A program made the translations under genes and the position numbers. Below the pieces are notes generated by a model. The model worked only from the letters and a program-made list of their open reading frames with translations, was not told where the DNA came from and made no database searches. A stretch of DNA of 64,000 nucleotides from Rhynochetos jubatus (Eukaryota > Chordata > Aves > Eurypygiformes > Rhynochetidae): positions 73,141,433 to 73,205,432 of the forward strand of contig CM050690.1 in NCBI GenBank assembly GCA_027574665.1. Direction: 5' to 3'. The stretch's first letter is position 1; each line of letters begins with the position of its first letter. This document shows, piece after piece, positions 24,346-36,103 of the stretch.

Positions 24346-25428
24346 ATTGTGGAATCACAGAATTGTTTGGGTTGGAAGGGATCTTTCAAGGCCATGTAGT
24401 CCAACCCCGCTGTCATGGTCAGGGATCACTTTCACTAGATCACCCAACCTCCATTTAGTTGTGGACCATCCACAGCTTCTCTGGGAAACCTGTGCCAGTG
24501 CCTCACCACCCTTGTCGTTAGAATTTTCTGCCTTATGTTAAGCCTAAATCTACTCTCCAGAAGTTTAAAACTATTGACCCTTGTCCTGTCACTACATGTC
24601 TTGGTAAAAAGCCTCTCCCCTTTTATCGTTTAAGGCCCCTTTAAGTATTGCAAGGCTCCAGTAAGGTCTCCCTGGAGCCTTCTCTTCTCCAGGCTGAACA
24701 CCCCCAACTCTCCCAGCCTGTCCCCACAGCAGAGGTGCTTCAGCCCTCGGAGGATCTTCATGGCCTCCTTTGGGCTCGCTCCAACCGGTCCATGTCCTTC
24801 TGATGTTGGGGGGCCCAGAGCTGGACACAGTACTCCAGGTGGGGTCTCTCAAGAGCAGAGTAGAGGGGGAGAATCCCCTCCCTCACCCTGCTGGCCACGC
24901 TGCTCTGGATACAGCCCAGGATACGGTTGGCTTTCTGGGCTGCCAGCGCACACTGCCGGCTCATGTCCAGCTTTTCATCCATCAGTACCCCCAAGTCTTT
25001 CTCCTCTGGGCTGCTCTCAATCCTTTCGTTCCCCACCCTGCATCCGTATTGGGTATTGCCCTGACTCAGGCATGGGACCTTGCACTTACCCTTGTTGAAT
25101 TTCATGAGGTTCATGTAGGCCACTTCTCGAGCCTGTTGAGGTCCCTCTGGATGGCATCCCTTCCCTCCAGTGAATCTGCTGCACCACTGAGCTTGGTGTT
25201 GTTGGTAAACTTGCTGAGGGTGTGCTCCATCCCACTGCCTGTGTCATCGATGAAGATGTTCAGTAGCATTAGTCGCAGTACGGGCCCTTGAGGGACACCA
25301 CTCATTACTAGTTTCCACTTGGACATTGAGCCATGGACTGTAACCCTTCGGACATGGCCGTTCAGCCAATTCCTTATCCATCTAACAGTCCATCCATCAT
25401 ACCCATATCTCTCCTTTTTACTGGGTAG
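24346..25428 (-). mobile_element. CR1 LINE fragment with reverse-transcriptase remnant
   Basis: The plus strand starts with GGAATCACAGAATTGTTTGG, a reversed CR1 3' end. Minus-strand frames encode CR1 reverse-transcriptase text including [31 protein letters not shown] and VPQGPVLRLMLLNIFIDD (the SGVPQGS...N-FI-D core, with the catalytic tail lost). Frames are broken near 25110. The element lies exactly between two related 3'-UTR copies (23572 onward and 25429 onward). Confidence 0.92.
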
Positions 25429-26150
25429 CCTGGGATGACCTGCTTGTGCCAGTAAAGACATATTTGACAGCCCCCCAGTGCTCTGGATGAGTTGTCTGAC
25501 CATGACTGTGGTACCTGGGACCAAAGCATCTCCTTCCCGTGGGCTCTCCTTGGTGTGACCTTACAGGAGCTGCTCTCAGTGGGTACTGGGGAGAGAGGGG
25601 AAGAGGGAACTTAACCCCATGTGGCTGCTGCTGGCTGGGAAAGCGGAATGCGTAGGGTTGGTATATGGGGAAACGGAGTGTTAGTTTGTGATCCTGCCAC
25701 CTCCTGGGTTGTCACACTCTCCGCTCCCCATCCTCATATTCAGTCAGACTGTGGGCTGTCAGCCTCATGACTGCGGCTGCTCTGTCTGGACAACCAATAA
25801 AGGATCATGGTTTGGAGGGGGCTGCCTGCTGCCCTGCCCCACTCCCCCCCACACCTCCTGCCTGGTCCCCTAATTGAGCCTTCTGGGGTTATGTTTTCTG
25901 CAGGGTGCTGAGCTAACAGCACGGTGTTGAGGGGAGGTCATGAGCAGGGATGCTGCGATGTGGAGCTGAGTCTGACAGCCCCTCCAGGCCTTCAGGACTG
26001 TGCTGGGCAGTTCTGATGTACATTTGGACAAGGTGTGTGGTGGGAGCCAGTGGCTGGTGGAGCTCCCCCGAGTACATCCCAGGCAGAAGTGTGCCTGTGC
26101 CATGGGCAGAGTCGAGGGACAAGCATGGTTTTTGCTTCTCCACAGCCCCC
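25429..26150 (+). pseudogene. Duplicated receptor 3' end between genes A and B
   Basis: The start, around 25429-25495 (GCCTGGGATGACCTGCTTGTG), matches the gene A 3' UTR at 23574 onward. From about 25700 to 26150, including a polyadenylation signal at 25796-25801 and the downstream text, it matches the gene B 3' end and flank at about 34820-35210 (GACAACCAATAAAGG; CCTGGTCCCC; GTGTGTGGTGGGA). It holds no coding exon. It is either the remains of a deleted fourth receptor copy or an alternative distal 3' end of gene A with a CR1 in the UTR. Confidence 0.6.
25796..25801 (+). terminator. Second AATAAA, relic or alternative signal
   Basis: AATAAA within GGACAACCAATAAAGGATC, nearly the same 20-base context as the gene B signal at 34902. 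It could serve a long gene A transcript or be a relic of duplication. Confidence 0.5.
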
Positions 26151-26936
26151 GTGTCTGAACACCCAGCCCTCTGGGATCTGAGACATCCCAGATGGGCCCA
26201 TGGGAGGTTCTGGAGGAAGAGCAAAGCAGGAGCTGCTGAGGAACAAGGAGGATGGTTTAGTAGCTCTGAGGCACTCAGGTGGCAGTGGAGGGCAGGGTGG
26301 TCTGCAGAGCTGGGGACAGAGGAGAGTGTTGCCAGGCCAAGGGGCAGGAGGAGGAGGCAGCTGGGGATGGAAGACCAGAGATTGGTGAGAGAGGGTGTGC
26401 GTCGAGTATGTCTTTTGCAGGGGCCAAGGACTGTTTCAGACCTTGAGTTGCTCCTTGCAGTTCACATCCCCAGCCCTACCCCTGCTTCTTGCTGTGTCTT
26501 TCTCAAAGCTCCTCCATCTCCTGTGATCACTGAGGGGAAGTACAGTGACTCATCATGACTCAAAACCTCTAAAATCTAGAACTCTGAAAAAGTGATGTTG
26601 GGAAGCACATGGGTATTGCCTCAGAAACAGGACCAGTGCTTTTTGAATGCACTCTGGTAACCAGGAGGGTTTTGGGGGGAAACTCTGGGATCCTGGTGAC
26701 TGGAGTCCTTCTGCTGAGTACCAGAGCCTGAATGCCCCTGAAGAAAAAAGACAGCAGCACTGGCACTGATGGGAGGTTCCCTCCCCAGAAAGGAAACCTC
26801 CTGTGTCTCATGCGATTTCCCCATGTATCGGTTTCCTTCCTGTGGTTGCAAGACTTGCAGTCAGTTACCGATGCCCGGGCTTAGGCACGGCAAGTGGGGC
26901 TGAGATTTCTGTCCTGTCTGGGGACTTCATGCTGGC

Positions 26937-29900
26937 ATGACCCCACAGTTGCCATCTGTGAGGTTTCTCCTGGTCCTCATAACTCTGCTGGTGACACAGG
27001 GCCAGGAAGAACCTGATCCCAAGGTCCAAGGATTACCCTGGGAAACAGGTAAGAAGCAGTTTCTCCTTTCCCCTGGAGAGTAGATTTTGCTGCTCCTGCC
27101 CCTGCAGGTTTGGCATGCATCTCTGCTGCATGCAGCCATGGGCTGGCGGCCAGGCAGACCCCTGAGGGCTGTGTCAGCTGGGTGCCTGCTGTCTCTGGGA
27201 GTCCCCGAGGGGCAAGAGCTATGGTGTGGATGCAGTGGGGTGCTGTGAGAAGGGTGGGATTCGGCTGGATGGGTCACACCCTGCACCGAGCTAGTTTACC
27301 AGTCAATCCTTAGAGGCAGCAGGCATGAATCAGGCACGAATTCATGAATTGTCAGTCAGGGGAAGGGACTTCAGGGAGCGGGGCTGGGATTTCTGTACCC
27401 ATCCTATCCCAGGCTGCCCAAGGGACGCTGCCTGCAGAGAGCAGAACAGATAGGAACGTGCTGTTGCTTTGCTGGCTGGATGCGCCTGGGCATGGGGTAG
27501 GTTGTGGCTGTGTATCTGTGGGGCAGAGCTGCTGGTTGTGGGCGTCAGCCGGGCATCTCCTGCCTTCTGCAGTCAGGGTTGTTTGGGAGCAAAGCCTGAG
27601 CATAAGTGGCTTGTTCACCAGCTTGTCTGCACTGCTTTGTGCTGTTCAGAAGATGGTGTGAACCTTGTAAGATCCCTTTTCCACCCTTTTGGGAGAAGGG
27701 ATTTTTTATTTTGAGTGCTTCGGGGCCTCCCAACGATCCTTGCAGAGGGAGGAACAGGGAAGTGCTCCTTCCCAGGTGCCAGCATCCCTGCCTGTAGGAA
27801 TCGTTGCCACAAAGCCTCCCCCGGCAGCACACAGCAAACTGCTGGGACAGACTGTGCCTGCTCATCCCAGAGGATGGTGAGCGTGGTGAGGAGGGATGTG
27901 GAGGAGGGAGCAGGGTATGTGGCAGGGAAAAGGGGCAGAGGCTGTGGTAAGGCAGGAGATGTGACTGCAGAAGGCACTGCTCACCCCCGTGTCCCGTGGC
28001 ACGGTGTCGTGGGGAAGGAGGAGAGTGGCCAAGGGCCTGGCTGAGCCCAGAAGTGTAACAGGGCATCTCTGGTCCCTGTGGGAAGGATGAGCCATGGCTG
28101 GAAGGACATGCACCCATCAGGGCTGGTGGACAGGTTGGACTGAACAGCTGGAGGGATCTCCTAGTGCAGGAGTGATTGTCCTGGGAAACCCCCTGCTGTG
28201 GGCTGTGGAGGGGCAATATAGTATTCCTGGAGACAAGGGTGGGTGAGGGCGGTTCAGGGCTGAGTGAACATTCACTCACATCATTCAGGGTACACAAAGG
28301 AGAGCCCCCTCCCCCCAAGAGGTCTTGCTGAGGGGTCATGTCCTGACAGATGGACATGACCCCTTCCCTCTGCCTTCAGGGACTGGAGGGATGGCTGAGG
28401 ATTGCTGACACCCTGTCACCTACCCCTGCCCTGGCTTGTCACCCCAACCCCACCTAACACCCCCTTTCACCTCTCCCAGAAATGTGCCAGAGGCCCTGGT
28501 GGGACCCAGGGCTGCGCCTGGCACCAGACCAGGAGAATTACAAGAAGGATGAAGAAGTGACTCTGAGCTGCATCGATGGTTTCCAGCCGTCCTTCACCAT
28601 TGTCAAATGTGCACGGGAAGTCCAGTCCATCAGCCTTGGGAAGCCTGTATACCGGGAAGTTTGGCGGGGAAGGAACAGCAGAGGTGCCTGGATCCCCATT
28701 CGATCCAGAGTGGAGTGTGTCGGTAAGGAAGGCATCAGGAGCTCTCCTGGCTGCCCCCTCTGCCCTTCCAGAGCAGGGAAGGGGGGCTGTGCGTGCACAG
28801 TGTTTCCAGGGTGTCTGCCTGCCTGGAGCAATGGTGGGTGCTGCTGGAGGCAGTGTGGACACAGCCCCCAGCCTGCCCTGGGTTCAGGCTGTGGTTCACC
28901 TGTGGGTGGGTTTGTGCTGAAGCTGCAAGCCATAAGCATCTCCTCGAGGGCTTCTGGCAGCAGCTCGTGCACAGAGAAGCATGTGAAAGCTGTGTGTGGT
29001 GGCGGTTGTGGTCTGCATGGTATCTCGGTTGGGCAGCGGCACCAGATGGCTGTCCCAGCCTGTCCCCACTCCAGCTGGGCAGCTGTGAATGTCAGAGCTT
29101 GCTCCCCATAGGCAGCTCCTTCCAGGCTCCCTGTCACCATCTTCTCCCAGCCTGAAGAGCTGAGGTCCCCTACAAGGGAGAACAGGGGGCTGATTGGGGA
29201 ACTCAGTGGGAGGTTCCTGAAGTTTTGAAATAGTGCTCTGCTGCTCTCCAGCTCACTGAGTGTCCTGAGACCTGGGCCACAGACTTCCCAGTGCTGATGT
29301 CCTGCCAGCAGCTGGGAGCATGGGTGGTGTGGGAAGGTCTGTGGGAGAGAAGGGGATGCTCCTCCTGTGGCACTCTCCCTGAGCACAGTTGCGTGCATGA
29401 CGCAAGCTTTCAGGGTGTCCTGCTGGGTGCCCTTCTGTGCTTTTCTGACTTGATGTGTTAGGTTCTTAGGGCATGAAACAGCTCTGGCTTTCTAGATGAT
29501 GACACAAGGCTCCAGGGTTACATACTGGTCCACCAGCCACTGTGCAGGCTCTGTGCACATTACAAGCCCTTCGTGGGTGCCACAGTCCCTGAATCACCAG
29601 CTCCTCCTGGCCTTTCTTGGGAGGCCTGGGGGAAGCAGCGCTGGGCCCTTTTACCCTTCATGCCCTTCCTGGGGATGTGGTGTAGGAGTGCTACTCTGTA
29701 CAGCATCCATCTCTCACTGTACTGCAGGGAAAATGACCCTTTCTCCTGGGGTCTATGCAGAGCAGGGAAGGGCTGGGTTTTTCTAAGAGTCCCATCTGTG
29801 GGACTGTAGGGATGCTGGGATGCACAGGTACCTCTATTTGACTTGGTGGGGAAAATTGGCTTCAGCAATAGTAGTCCACACAGTCACTGACATTCATTGC

Positions 29901-32900
29901 TGTCCAGACTCCCCCTGCTCACCTACCAGAGAGCTGGAATGACCAGTTTCAGCCCCTCACTTTCCTTCCATCCCGGCTGCTGGGGAGCCGGGCTGTCTGA
30001 TCCCAGCACCCTTGCAAGGCCGGGAGGGGAAGGGAAGGAGGTGACCCTCTTCCAATGTTTCCTTCACAGAGGTCTTCCAGGTTGTCCCCGGCACCTTGGA
30101 GATTTCCAGCACTAGCATCAAACTGAACTGGACCTGCAGGCTCCCTGACGCCTGCCAGCACATGTGGGCCAGGTGCCGGCTGGCAGAGCCTTCCTCCCCT
30201 CCCTGTGAGGCTGAGGAGGTGAAGGGAGAGGAGATGCTACATGGCCAGGAGGGAACCTTCACCTGCCCCCCCCTGCAGCCCTTCACTGTCTACAGTGTCA
30301 CCATCTCCCTGCCCCCCAGCACGATCCTTTTCTCATGGTTGGTCAGGACAAAGGAAACAGGTATGTGCGCACGACTGTAGGACAGAAGGGACAGTCCTGG
30401 ACTGTGTCACGGCTAGGAGAGGTGGAGAAATGTCCCCTCACGCAGCAGCCCAGCCTCATCATCCACTGCCTGCAGTGATGGTGCCAGGATCCAGGCTGGT
30501 TTGATGCTGTGGGGAAAGGGCTGTGCAGGGCCCTGGGCACAGCACATCCCCTCCTCACTCTCCCCTTCCTTACCACACCATTGCTGCTGCTGCTGCTGGT
30601 GCAGCACATGCAGCCACTGTGGGGGACACTCCTGTGCCCTGAGCTGGGAGCTGCCTGTGCCCTGCTCTGGCCTCAGTCCCTCCTCACCAGCGCCATGGGT
30701 GACCCCCTCCTCCTGTGCTTCCAGTGCCGGACAAACCGGAGAAGCTGTGGCTGGATGCCAGCACGGGGTCCCTCAGGTGGAAGGCGTTGCCCTCCTGCAA
30801 AGGGGAGATCCTCGGATACCAGGTACCTGGGAACCAAGGATTCCCCACGGTGCCCCTCACCTTGTCAGGCTCCTCTCTGCAAGGGGCTCTGCAGGCAGCC
30901 TGGGGAGAGCGGGGAAGGGAAAGCCACGATGATCTGCAGTTCCCAGCCAGTCCAGGTGTATATCTGGCTGTGATGAGCACAAGCAATTTCTGTCTCAGCC
31001 TCGACATTCCTTGTGCTGTGGAGTTGCCTGGAGAGGTCATGGGTGCTCCCATCCCTCTGGGCTTCCTCCCCAGTTGCGCTCAACCTGGGTTTGGCAGACT
31101 TTGCAGCTCAGTGTGCAGCCCTTGGTGACGTGTCTGTTGGGTGGCCTCCCAGGGTTTCCTGTGCCTCTTGCATGCTTATTTCTGGTTCCTGCCATGGGGA
31201 AGCCTGTGTTTTGCATCATCCCCTGAAAACCTTTTCTGGGGCAGTTGCACCGTGCCTTTGAGTTTTCCTCAGTGTGTTGCTAGAGGCACCTCCTCTGCCT
31301 CCGTGTTTGGGGCTCTTCCCACAGTGCAGCCCTGCTTCCTAGCACTGAGGGCTGGTGAGACCATTACCAGTGTTGCCTACAGCTTCTCTGCGGACAGAGG
31401 TCTCCGTGGGGTGACAGGGACCCAGACGTGCTGGTTCTTTGTGCCCCTCAAAGAAATTTCCTGAAGAAACCAGCAAACAGGGGCCCTGACTCCATCGGGT
31501 GTGTTCCATCTGGTTCCCTGCTCCCAGACACATCTATTTGTGAAGAGAACCCTTTTTACTGGTTACAGTTAGCTCCTTTTCGCATATTCCTAATAGTTCA
31601 CTTCAGTAAAGACCCTGACAGAAGCAAGGATGGCCCAGGGTCTCAGGAGGAATTCAGATGCTGCATTGGCAAATGGGAGTCTGCATCTGTATCCCTTGTG
31701 GGAACTCTATCTTCCCCTTGTCATGTGGACTAAGGCTTCAGAGCCCAGTCGTCACAGGAGGAAAGAGAAGTTCAGGGCTGCTCTTGTAGGGGATGTCTCC
31801 AGAGTGCCTGCCATGTTGCAGTGCCAGACCGGTGGCTTGTTACACGTACACACACCTCTGCTGATGAACAGCCTCCCTCGTACCCTCAGCTGCACACTCA
31901 GGCCTGGTCCTTTGCTCACAAAGGCGGCCACTTTGACATCTCGAGTCCGAATTCCTCCTCCGCTCCTCTTGTCTGCTTCGAGATCCACGTGTGGGGCCCA
32001 GGCTTCTGCTGGTCCCTCTGTGGGAGCCTTCCAGGGCTGGGACAGGGGCAGGGAAGGGCAGGCTGGCAGGGGCATTCGCTCTGTCTCGCTGTGCCCTGGG
32101 TAGGTTCTGAGGGGGGGTTGGAGCCACTGCCTCCAGCTCTGTCTGCTGTACCCAGCTGAACATCACGGCCAGGAGCTCGCAGGACCGCAGCTTCCTGGAG
32201 GTGGAGCGCCTGCGGCTGAACGGCTCCATCACTCAGCACCGGCTGCCGGAGCACAGCCCTGGCAGCAGCTGTGTGGTGACAGTGCAGGGACTCACGGCCG
32301 CCGGAGCCGGGGCTGCGCTGCTGCAGGAGCTTCAGACCAACAGCTCGGGTAAGGTTCGCCGCGTCCCGGTCTCTTCGGGGTGGCCACAGCCTGCGCCCTG
32401 GCCGAGGCAGCTCTGCGACCCTGGCCCTGTGGCCTCTGGCCAGCTTGGAGGGTCCTGGTCCCTGAGGAGCTGGGCTCTGCCACCTGCATTGCCCGGGGCT
32501 GCCCCTGCTCCCCGCACAGCCCCTGCGCTGTGCCCGCTGGTGCTCATCCCCGGCTCTTCTCCTCCAGACACCGCACATTCTCCGGATATCCACTGCCGCA
32601 GTGTCCGTGACATCTCCCCATCCCAAGGGACGGCCGTGCTTCCCCTCCGCCCCATCGCCCATCCCGCTGAGGCGGCGAGGTGAGCGCAGCCGCCTGCAGC
32701 TCCGCTCTCAGCAGCCCCGGGCAGGTTTCCCCACCGGCAGCGTGTGCCCGCGGCAGCCTCATCCCCCTGTGCCTGTCCCCGTCTGCCCTGGCCCTCTCAC
32801 CGCTCTGCCTTGCAGGGAGCACCAGCTCGTCGTGGCCACCACACACAACAGCACGGTGGTGGAAGGCGCCTGCGTGGGAGAGCCAGGGCCCAACAACGCC

Positions 32901-33818
32901 AGCTGGCAGCCCCACATCTACATGGCCGCCGTGCTCAACCTCACCAACTCCACGGCCTTCGTGCTGGGCGATGGAGCCCGCGGGCAGGACTACCACAACG
33001 CTGCCCTGCAGCCGGGCTCAGACTACACGGCCCTTCTCCGCCTCGTCCGCCACTCGCAGCAGGTACTTGCAGCAGGTACCCGCCGCAGGGGGCTCCTGCT
33101 CCCCGGGGACACTGCCAGCTGGGATGGGCCCCTCGGCGGGGAGCATCAGTGCCACTCGTGTCCCGGGCTCCCTGGCCACAGCCGGGGCGTTCAGTGGCCA
33201 TGGCTGGGAGGCCTTTGCCCCCAGGATGGGCAGTGGGGCAGGAGTGGCCTGAGTTCTCCCTCCCTCTCCTTGGACAGGCAGAGAAGTTCACCTGCGTGTG
33301 CTACAGCTTCTCTTTTGGTAAGTGGGCTTCTCACTCCCTGTGCCCCAGGGTCTCTCCCACATGTTCCCTTTTCCCAGCCTAGCCTCTTCCCATGGAGGGG
33401 AGCTGGCTGGGTGTTGGGGCTTCATGGTGTGCACAGGAAACTGGTCGTTTCCCATAGATGGGGTGATCCTCCATCCCAGAAGAAGCCTAAGCCAAGACAC
33501 ACATGTACAGACTCGCACACCCTTTGCCGTCTCTGGGGCCATTGCCAGCCCATGGCCTGGGCTGTGCACCCACTCCTGCCTGTCTGTTAGTTGCAGGGCA
33601 GCCTCCGGGCTCGTGGCACGGGACTGTGGTTGGGGTCGTTGTGCTGTTGGTGCTCCTCCTCCTGGCTGCTGGGATCCTGTTGTACATGCTTTCCAGGTGA
33701 GTAGGATGGGGACAGGTTCAGCAGGGCCGTGGGCAATGCCAGTCTCTTACTCAGGAGTCCCCTTTGCCTTTACAGGAAAAGGAATTCTTCACCCAGCAAA
33801 GCTAAGGAGAATAATTGA
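26937..33818 (+). CDS. Gene B: sushi/FN3/R2B-type receptor with 14-residue tail (492 aa)
   Basis: Ten exons: 26937-27048, 28480-28722, 30070-30360, 30725-30822, 32156-32348, 32568-32679, 32816-33062, ~33278-33317, 33597-33696, 33776-33818. Phases agree and the sum is 493 codons with stop. Modules: signal peptide (SVRFLLVLITLLVTQG), one sushi-like domain (~38-118), two FN3-like modules (~119-312), a membrane-proximal R2B-type module (~313-445) and an uncharged transmembrane helix (~453-475). The tail then reads RKRNSSPSKAKENN and stops at TGA 33816-33818. Exon 1 is 112 nt as in gene A. From FN3 to the last ectodomain exon the protein is almost identical to gene C. Without a signalling motif it may act as a decoy or silent partner (inference). 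A four-codon upstream frame starts at 26929. Confidence 0.78.
27749..28882 (+). repeat. Direct repeat shared with gene A (copy in gene B)
   Basis: Partner of 18090-19205. It carries gene B's only sushi exon. Small differences include extra bases near 28290-28300 (CATTCAGGGTACACAAAGG). Confidence 0.85.
28480..28722 (+). other. Gene B sushi-like exon
   Basis: The 243-nt phase 1-1 exon reads [11 protein letters not shown]...[13 protein letters not shown]...VKCARE...RGAWIPI...VEC. Four cysteines and a Trp before the last fit sushi/CCP. It differs from gene A's second sushi by a handful of residues only. No second sushi exon was found between here and the FN3 exon at 30070, so B appears to have just one. 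Confidence 0.78.
29985..33380 (+). repeat. Left arm of B/C inverted near-identical repeat
   Basis: Introns and exons here match 45885-48545 on the opposite strand almost base for base, in two blocks: about 29985-30925 and 31755-33380. The ~830 bases between them (30925-31755) are absent from the other arm. Identity ends shortly after the last ectodomain exon. Confidence 0.85.
32568..33317 (+). other. Gene B membrane-proximal module, R2B phosphatase type
   Basis: Exons 32568-32679, 32816-33062 and ~33278-33317 encode [19 protein letters not shown]..., [19 protein letters not shown]..., [21 protein letters not shown]..., [18 protein letters not shown] and [13 protein letters not shown]. This follows the last FN3 and stalk region of PTPRK/PTPRM-type receptors (V-x-L-x-P...IVV; YYFAAEF; FTIGD...Y-N-L-P...Y-I; C-V) by order and spacing. 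Several N-glycosylation sequons (NST, NAS, NLT) are present. Gene A lacks these exons. Confidence 0.7.
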
Positions 33819-34901
33819 AAAGGTAGGAAAATGCAATTTTCCAGCCCACCATCACAACATGGGCTGTAGGGATAGGTGGCAGCTGGAAGGAAAGCAGAGA
33901 TATCCCAGGACAGCTTGCCCCTTAGGAGAAACATCTGCTCATCCCCTCCACTGAAGTCCCTCCCCATTTTCCCCAGCCCTGTGGTGCCAGGAACAGGCAG
34001 GATGGCTCTGCCTCCTGTGGCAGCTGAGCCTGTCTCTGGGCACTGCTCCCAGCCTGGAGCAGGGGCAGAGGCCAGCAAAGATGGGCATCCCAAAGGGTGG
34101 GTCATCCCTTTGAGGGACACCCCATACCACCTCCATGCCGGGAGGGACCTCAGGAAGGTCAGGCTGAGGAATGCTGCTCTTGCCTGGGCACTGATGTGCA
34201 CCTTTGGGGACCCGTGGCTGGTCACAGCTGGGATGACGGGGTTGGGCTGTGGCAGGCACTGGCCCATGCTCCAGCTTGTCTCAGACCCTCGTGTACAGGC
34301 AGCTGTGGTAGCAAGAGCTGCCCAAGCTGCTGAGCGCACGCAGCAGCCCTTGCCCTGTGTGCTGCTGGTCTCCACAGGTAGAAGTGGCCAAGCTGGAGAT
34401 CAGTCACTCCAGACCCTGCCCAGGACCCCAGGAGACTTTCAGAGCCATGAGGGAGCAGAGAAGATGGGAGGATGACCCCAGCAATGTGCTGATGGCTGCC
34501 GGAACCCTGGCTCTCCCGTGACTGTGACCAGCACTGCAGTCCCATGCACTTCAGCAAAAGCAAGATGAAAACAGGAAGTCAAGGAGGGTTGTGAGCTTAT
34601 ACTTTCCTCACCCCCTTCACTGCCCAGGTCTTGCATAACCGCTGTTGTAAGGCCTTTGACCGCAACCTTCTCCAGTTACCTGCCTTTTAGACTTCGCTTT
34701 CATTTTGCTTTCCTGGAAGCAGGAACTGTGGACCAGATTTCCTGGTCCCTGACTCACACAGGTTTAGACTGAGGGATGGTACACTCTCCTTCCATGTCCT
34801 GGGTTCCCAACCCCTCCCCCCGTTCTGTCCGCTGACACTCAGCCAAATGCAGAGCTCTGCTGGGCTGCCGTCGTGACTCTGGCTGCTCTGCCTGGACAAC
34901 C

Positions 34902-34907
34902 AATAAA
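34902..34907 (+). terminator. Gene B polyadenylation signal
   Basis: AATAAA in GGACAACCAATAAAGGCTC about 1.1 kb after the early stop codon. A stretch at 34378-34480, after the stop, resembles gene A's last coding exon (GTAGAAGTGGCCAAGCTGGAGA versus GTAGAGGTGACCAGGCTGGAGA) and is now 3' UTR. Confidence 0.7.
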
Positions 34908-35293
34908 GGCTCGTGATTTGGAGCGGGCTGCCCACCCCACTGCAGCTCCTGCCTGGTCCCCCATTGCCCTTGTGGGGTCACATCTGCATGTAGGGAGCTA
35001 ACTGAGAGGAGGCCATGAGCAGGGCTACTGTGATCCCGTGTCCTCCAGTGCTGCTGGACCCCCAGAGCTGTGCTGGGCAGCCCTCATATGTGTTTGGATG
35101 GGGTGTGTGGTGGGAATCAGTGAAGGGTGATGTCCCTCAATGCACGTCTTGGGCAGAGGTATGTTCTGTGCCCATGCTGTGCCCATGCTGAGGGACCTGT
35201 GTGCTCTCAGCTTCTTTGCAGCCCCCTTGTCAGGTTAAACCTAGAAGAAAAGTGAAGATCAGAGATCACCACGGCCATGACCAGCACAGAGCC

Positions 35294-35299
35294 TTTATT
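35294..35299 (-). terminator. Gene C polyadenylation signal (candidate)
   Basis: TTTATT on the plus strand, i.e. AATAAA on the minus strand in CCAATAAAGGCTCTG, about 0.8 kb after the gene C stop codon. Its context copies that of gene B's signal. B and C would then be convergent, with cleavage sites roughly 0.4 kb apart. Confidence 0.6.
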
Positions 35300-36103
35300 G
35301 GTGAGGCACAACAGAGCCATGGGGTCAGCCCTGGCTCTGAGGCCTTTGCCTTTGAGCAGGAAAGGCAGAACCAGTCTCCATGGTGCAGCAGCCCCTCCTG
35401 GGCAGTAACCAGTGGAGCAATATCCAGAGTATCGGAGTTGAGCCACTACAACTGGGAATTGCCATGGTGGAGACAAACAGGCTGGTGAGTGCGGGACCTG
35501 GCAGGGCTGTGGCACCTGGATCAGCATCAGGCAGATGGAATTCCACGAAAGAATTGTGTGGGATGGGGAGGACCAAGATAGTGCTACGGGGCTGTGGATT
35601 GTCCCTCCCTTGGCTCTTGTTGGCCTTGTGCTTCATGATTCTCCAAAAGTAGGACAGAGAGCCTGTGATCCTGAGCCCCATGGATCTTACAGTGGCTTGA
35701 TGCTCCCCTGGAAAAGTACAGTTTGGGTGTTGTGGAGCTGCCCCACTCTCCCTGGGGCTGCCTGAAGGGACAGCAGAGCCTGGATGGGACAGCTGATTGT
35801 CTTCATCCCCGGCACAGACAGGTTCCAGTGAGTCTGCTCTGATCTGCATACTCGGGCTGTGATTCCAGGTAAGCTCCCATGCAAACTCTGGGAAAAGGGT
35901 CAAGTCCCTGCTTCAAAGCCTGACTACAATTTGGAGACGGTCCAGCCTGTGCTTTCCAGCCACACAGGACCCTTGGGGTGGGTTTTCAGCAGAGTAAAAC
36001 GTCTTGGGTCTGTACACACCCTTCTCAACTCCTCTGGTTTCCACTGTTACTGATGGAGGGCTGTGAAGAGAGTCGAGGTCCTGGCCAGAGATGGGCAATG
36101 CTT

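Noticed and set aside
31916-33590. Long frames on both strands over gene B exons (for example 248 and 329 codons)
   Set aside because: They are read-through of GC-rich exons plus introns; the spliced model explains the conserved parts, and the frames recur mirrored at 45.9-47.4 kb only because of the repeat.
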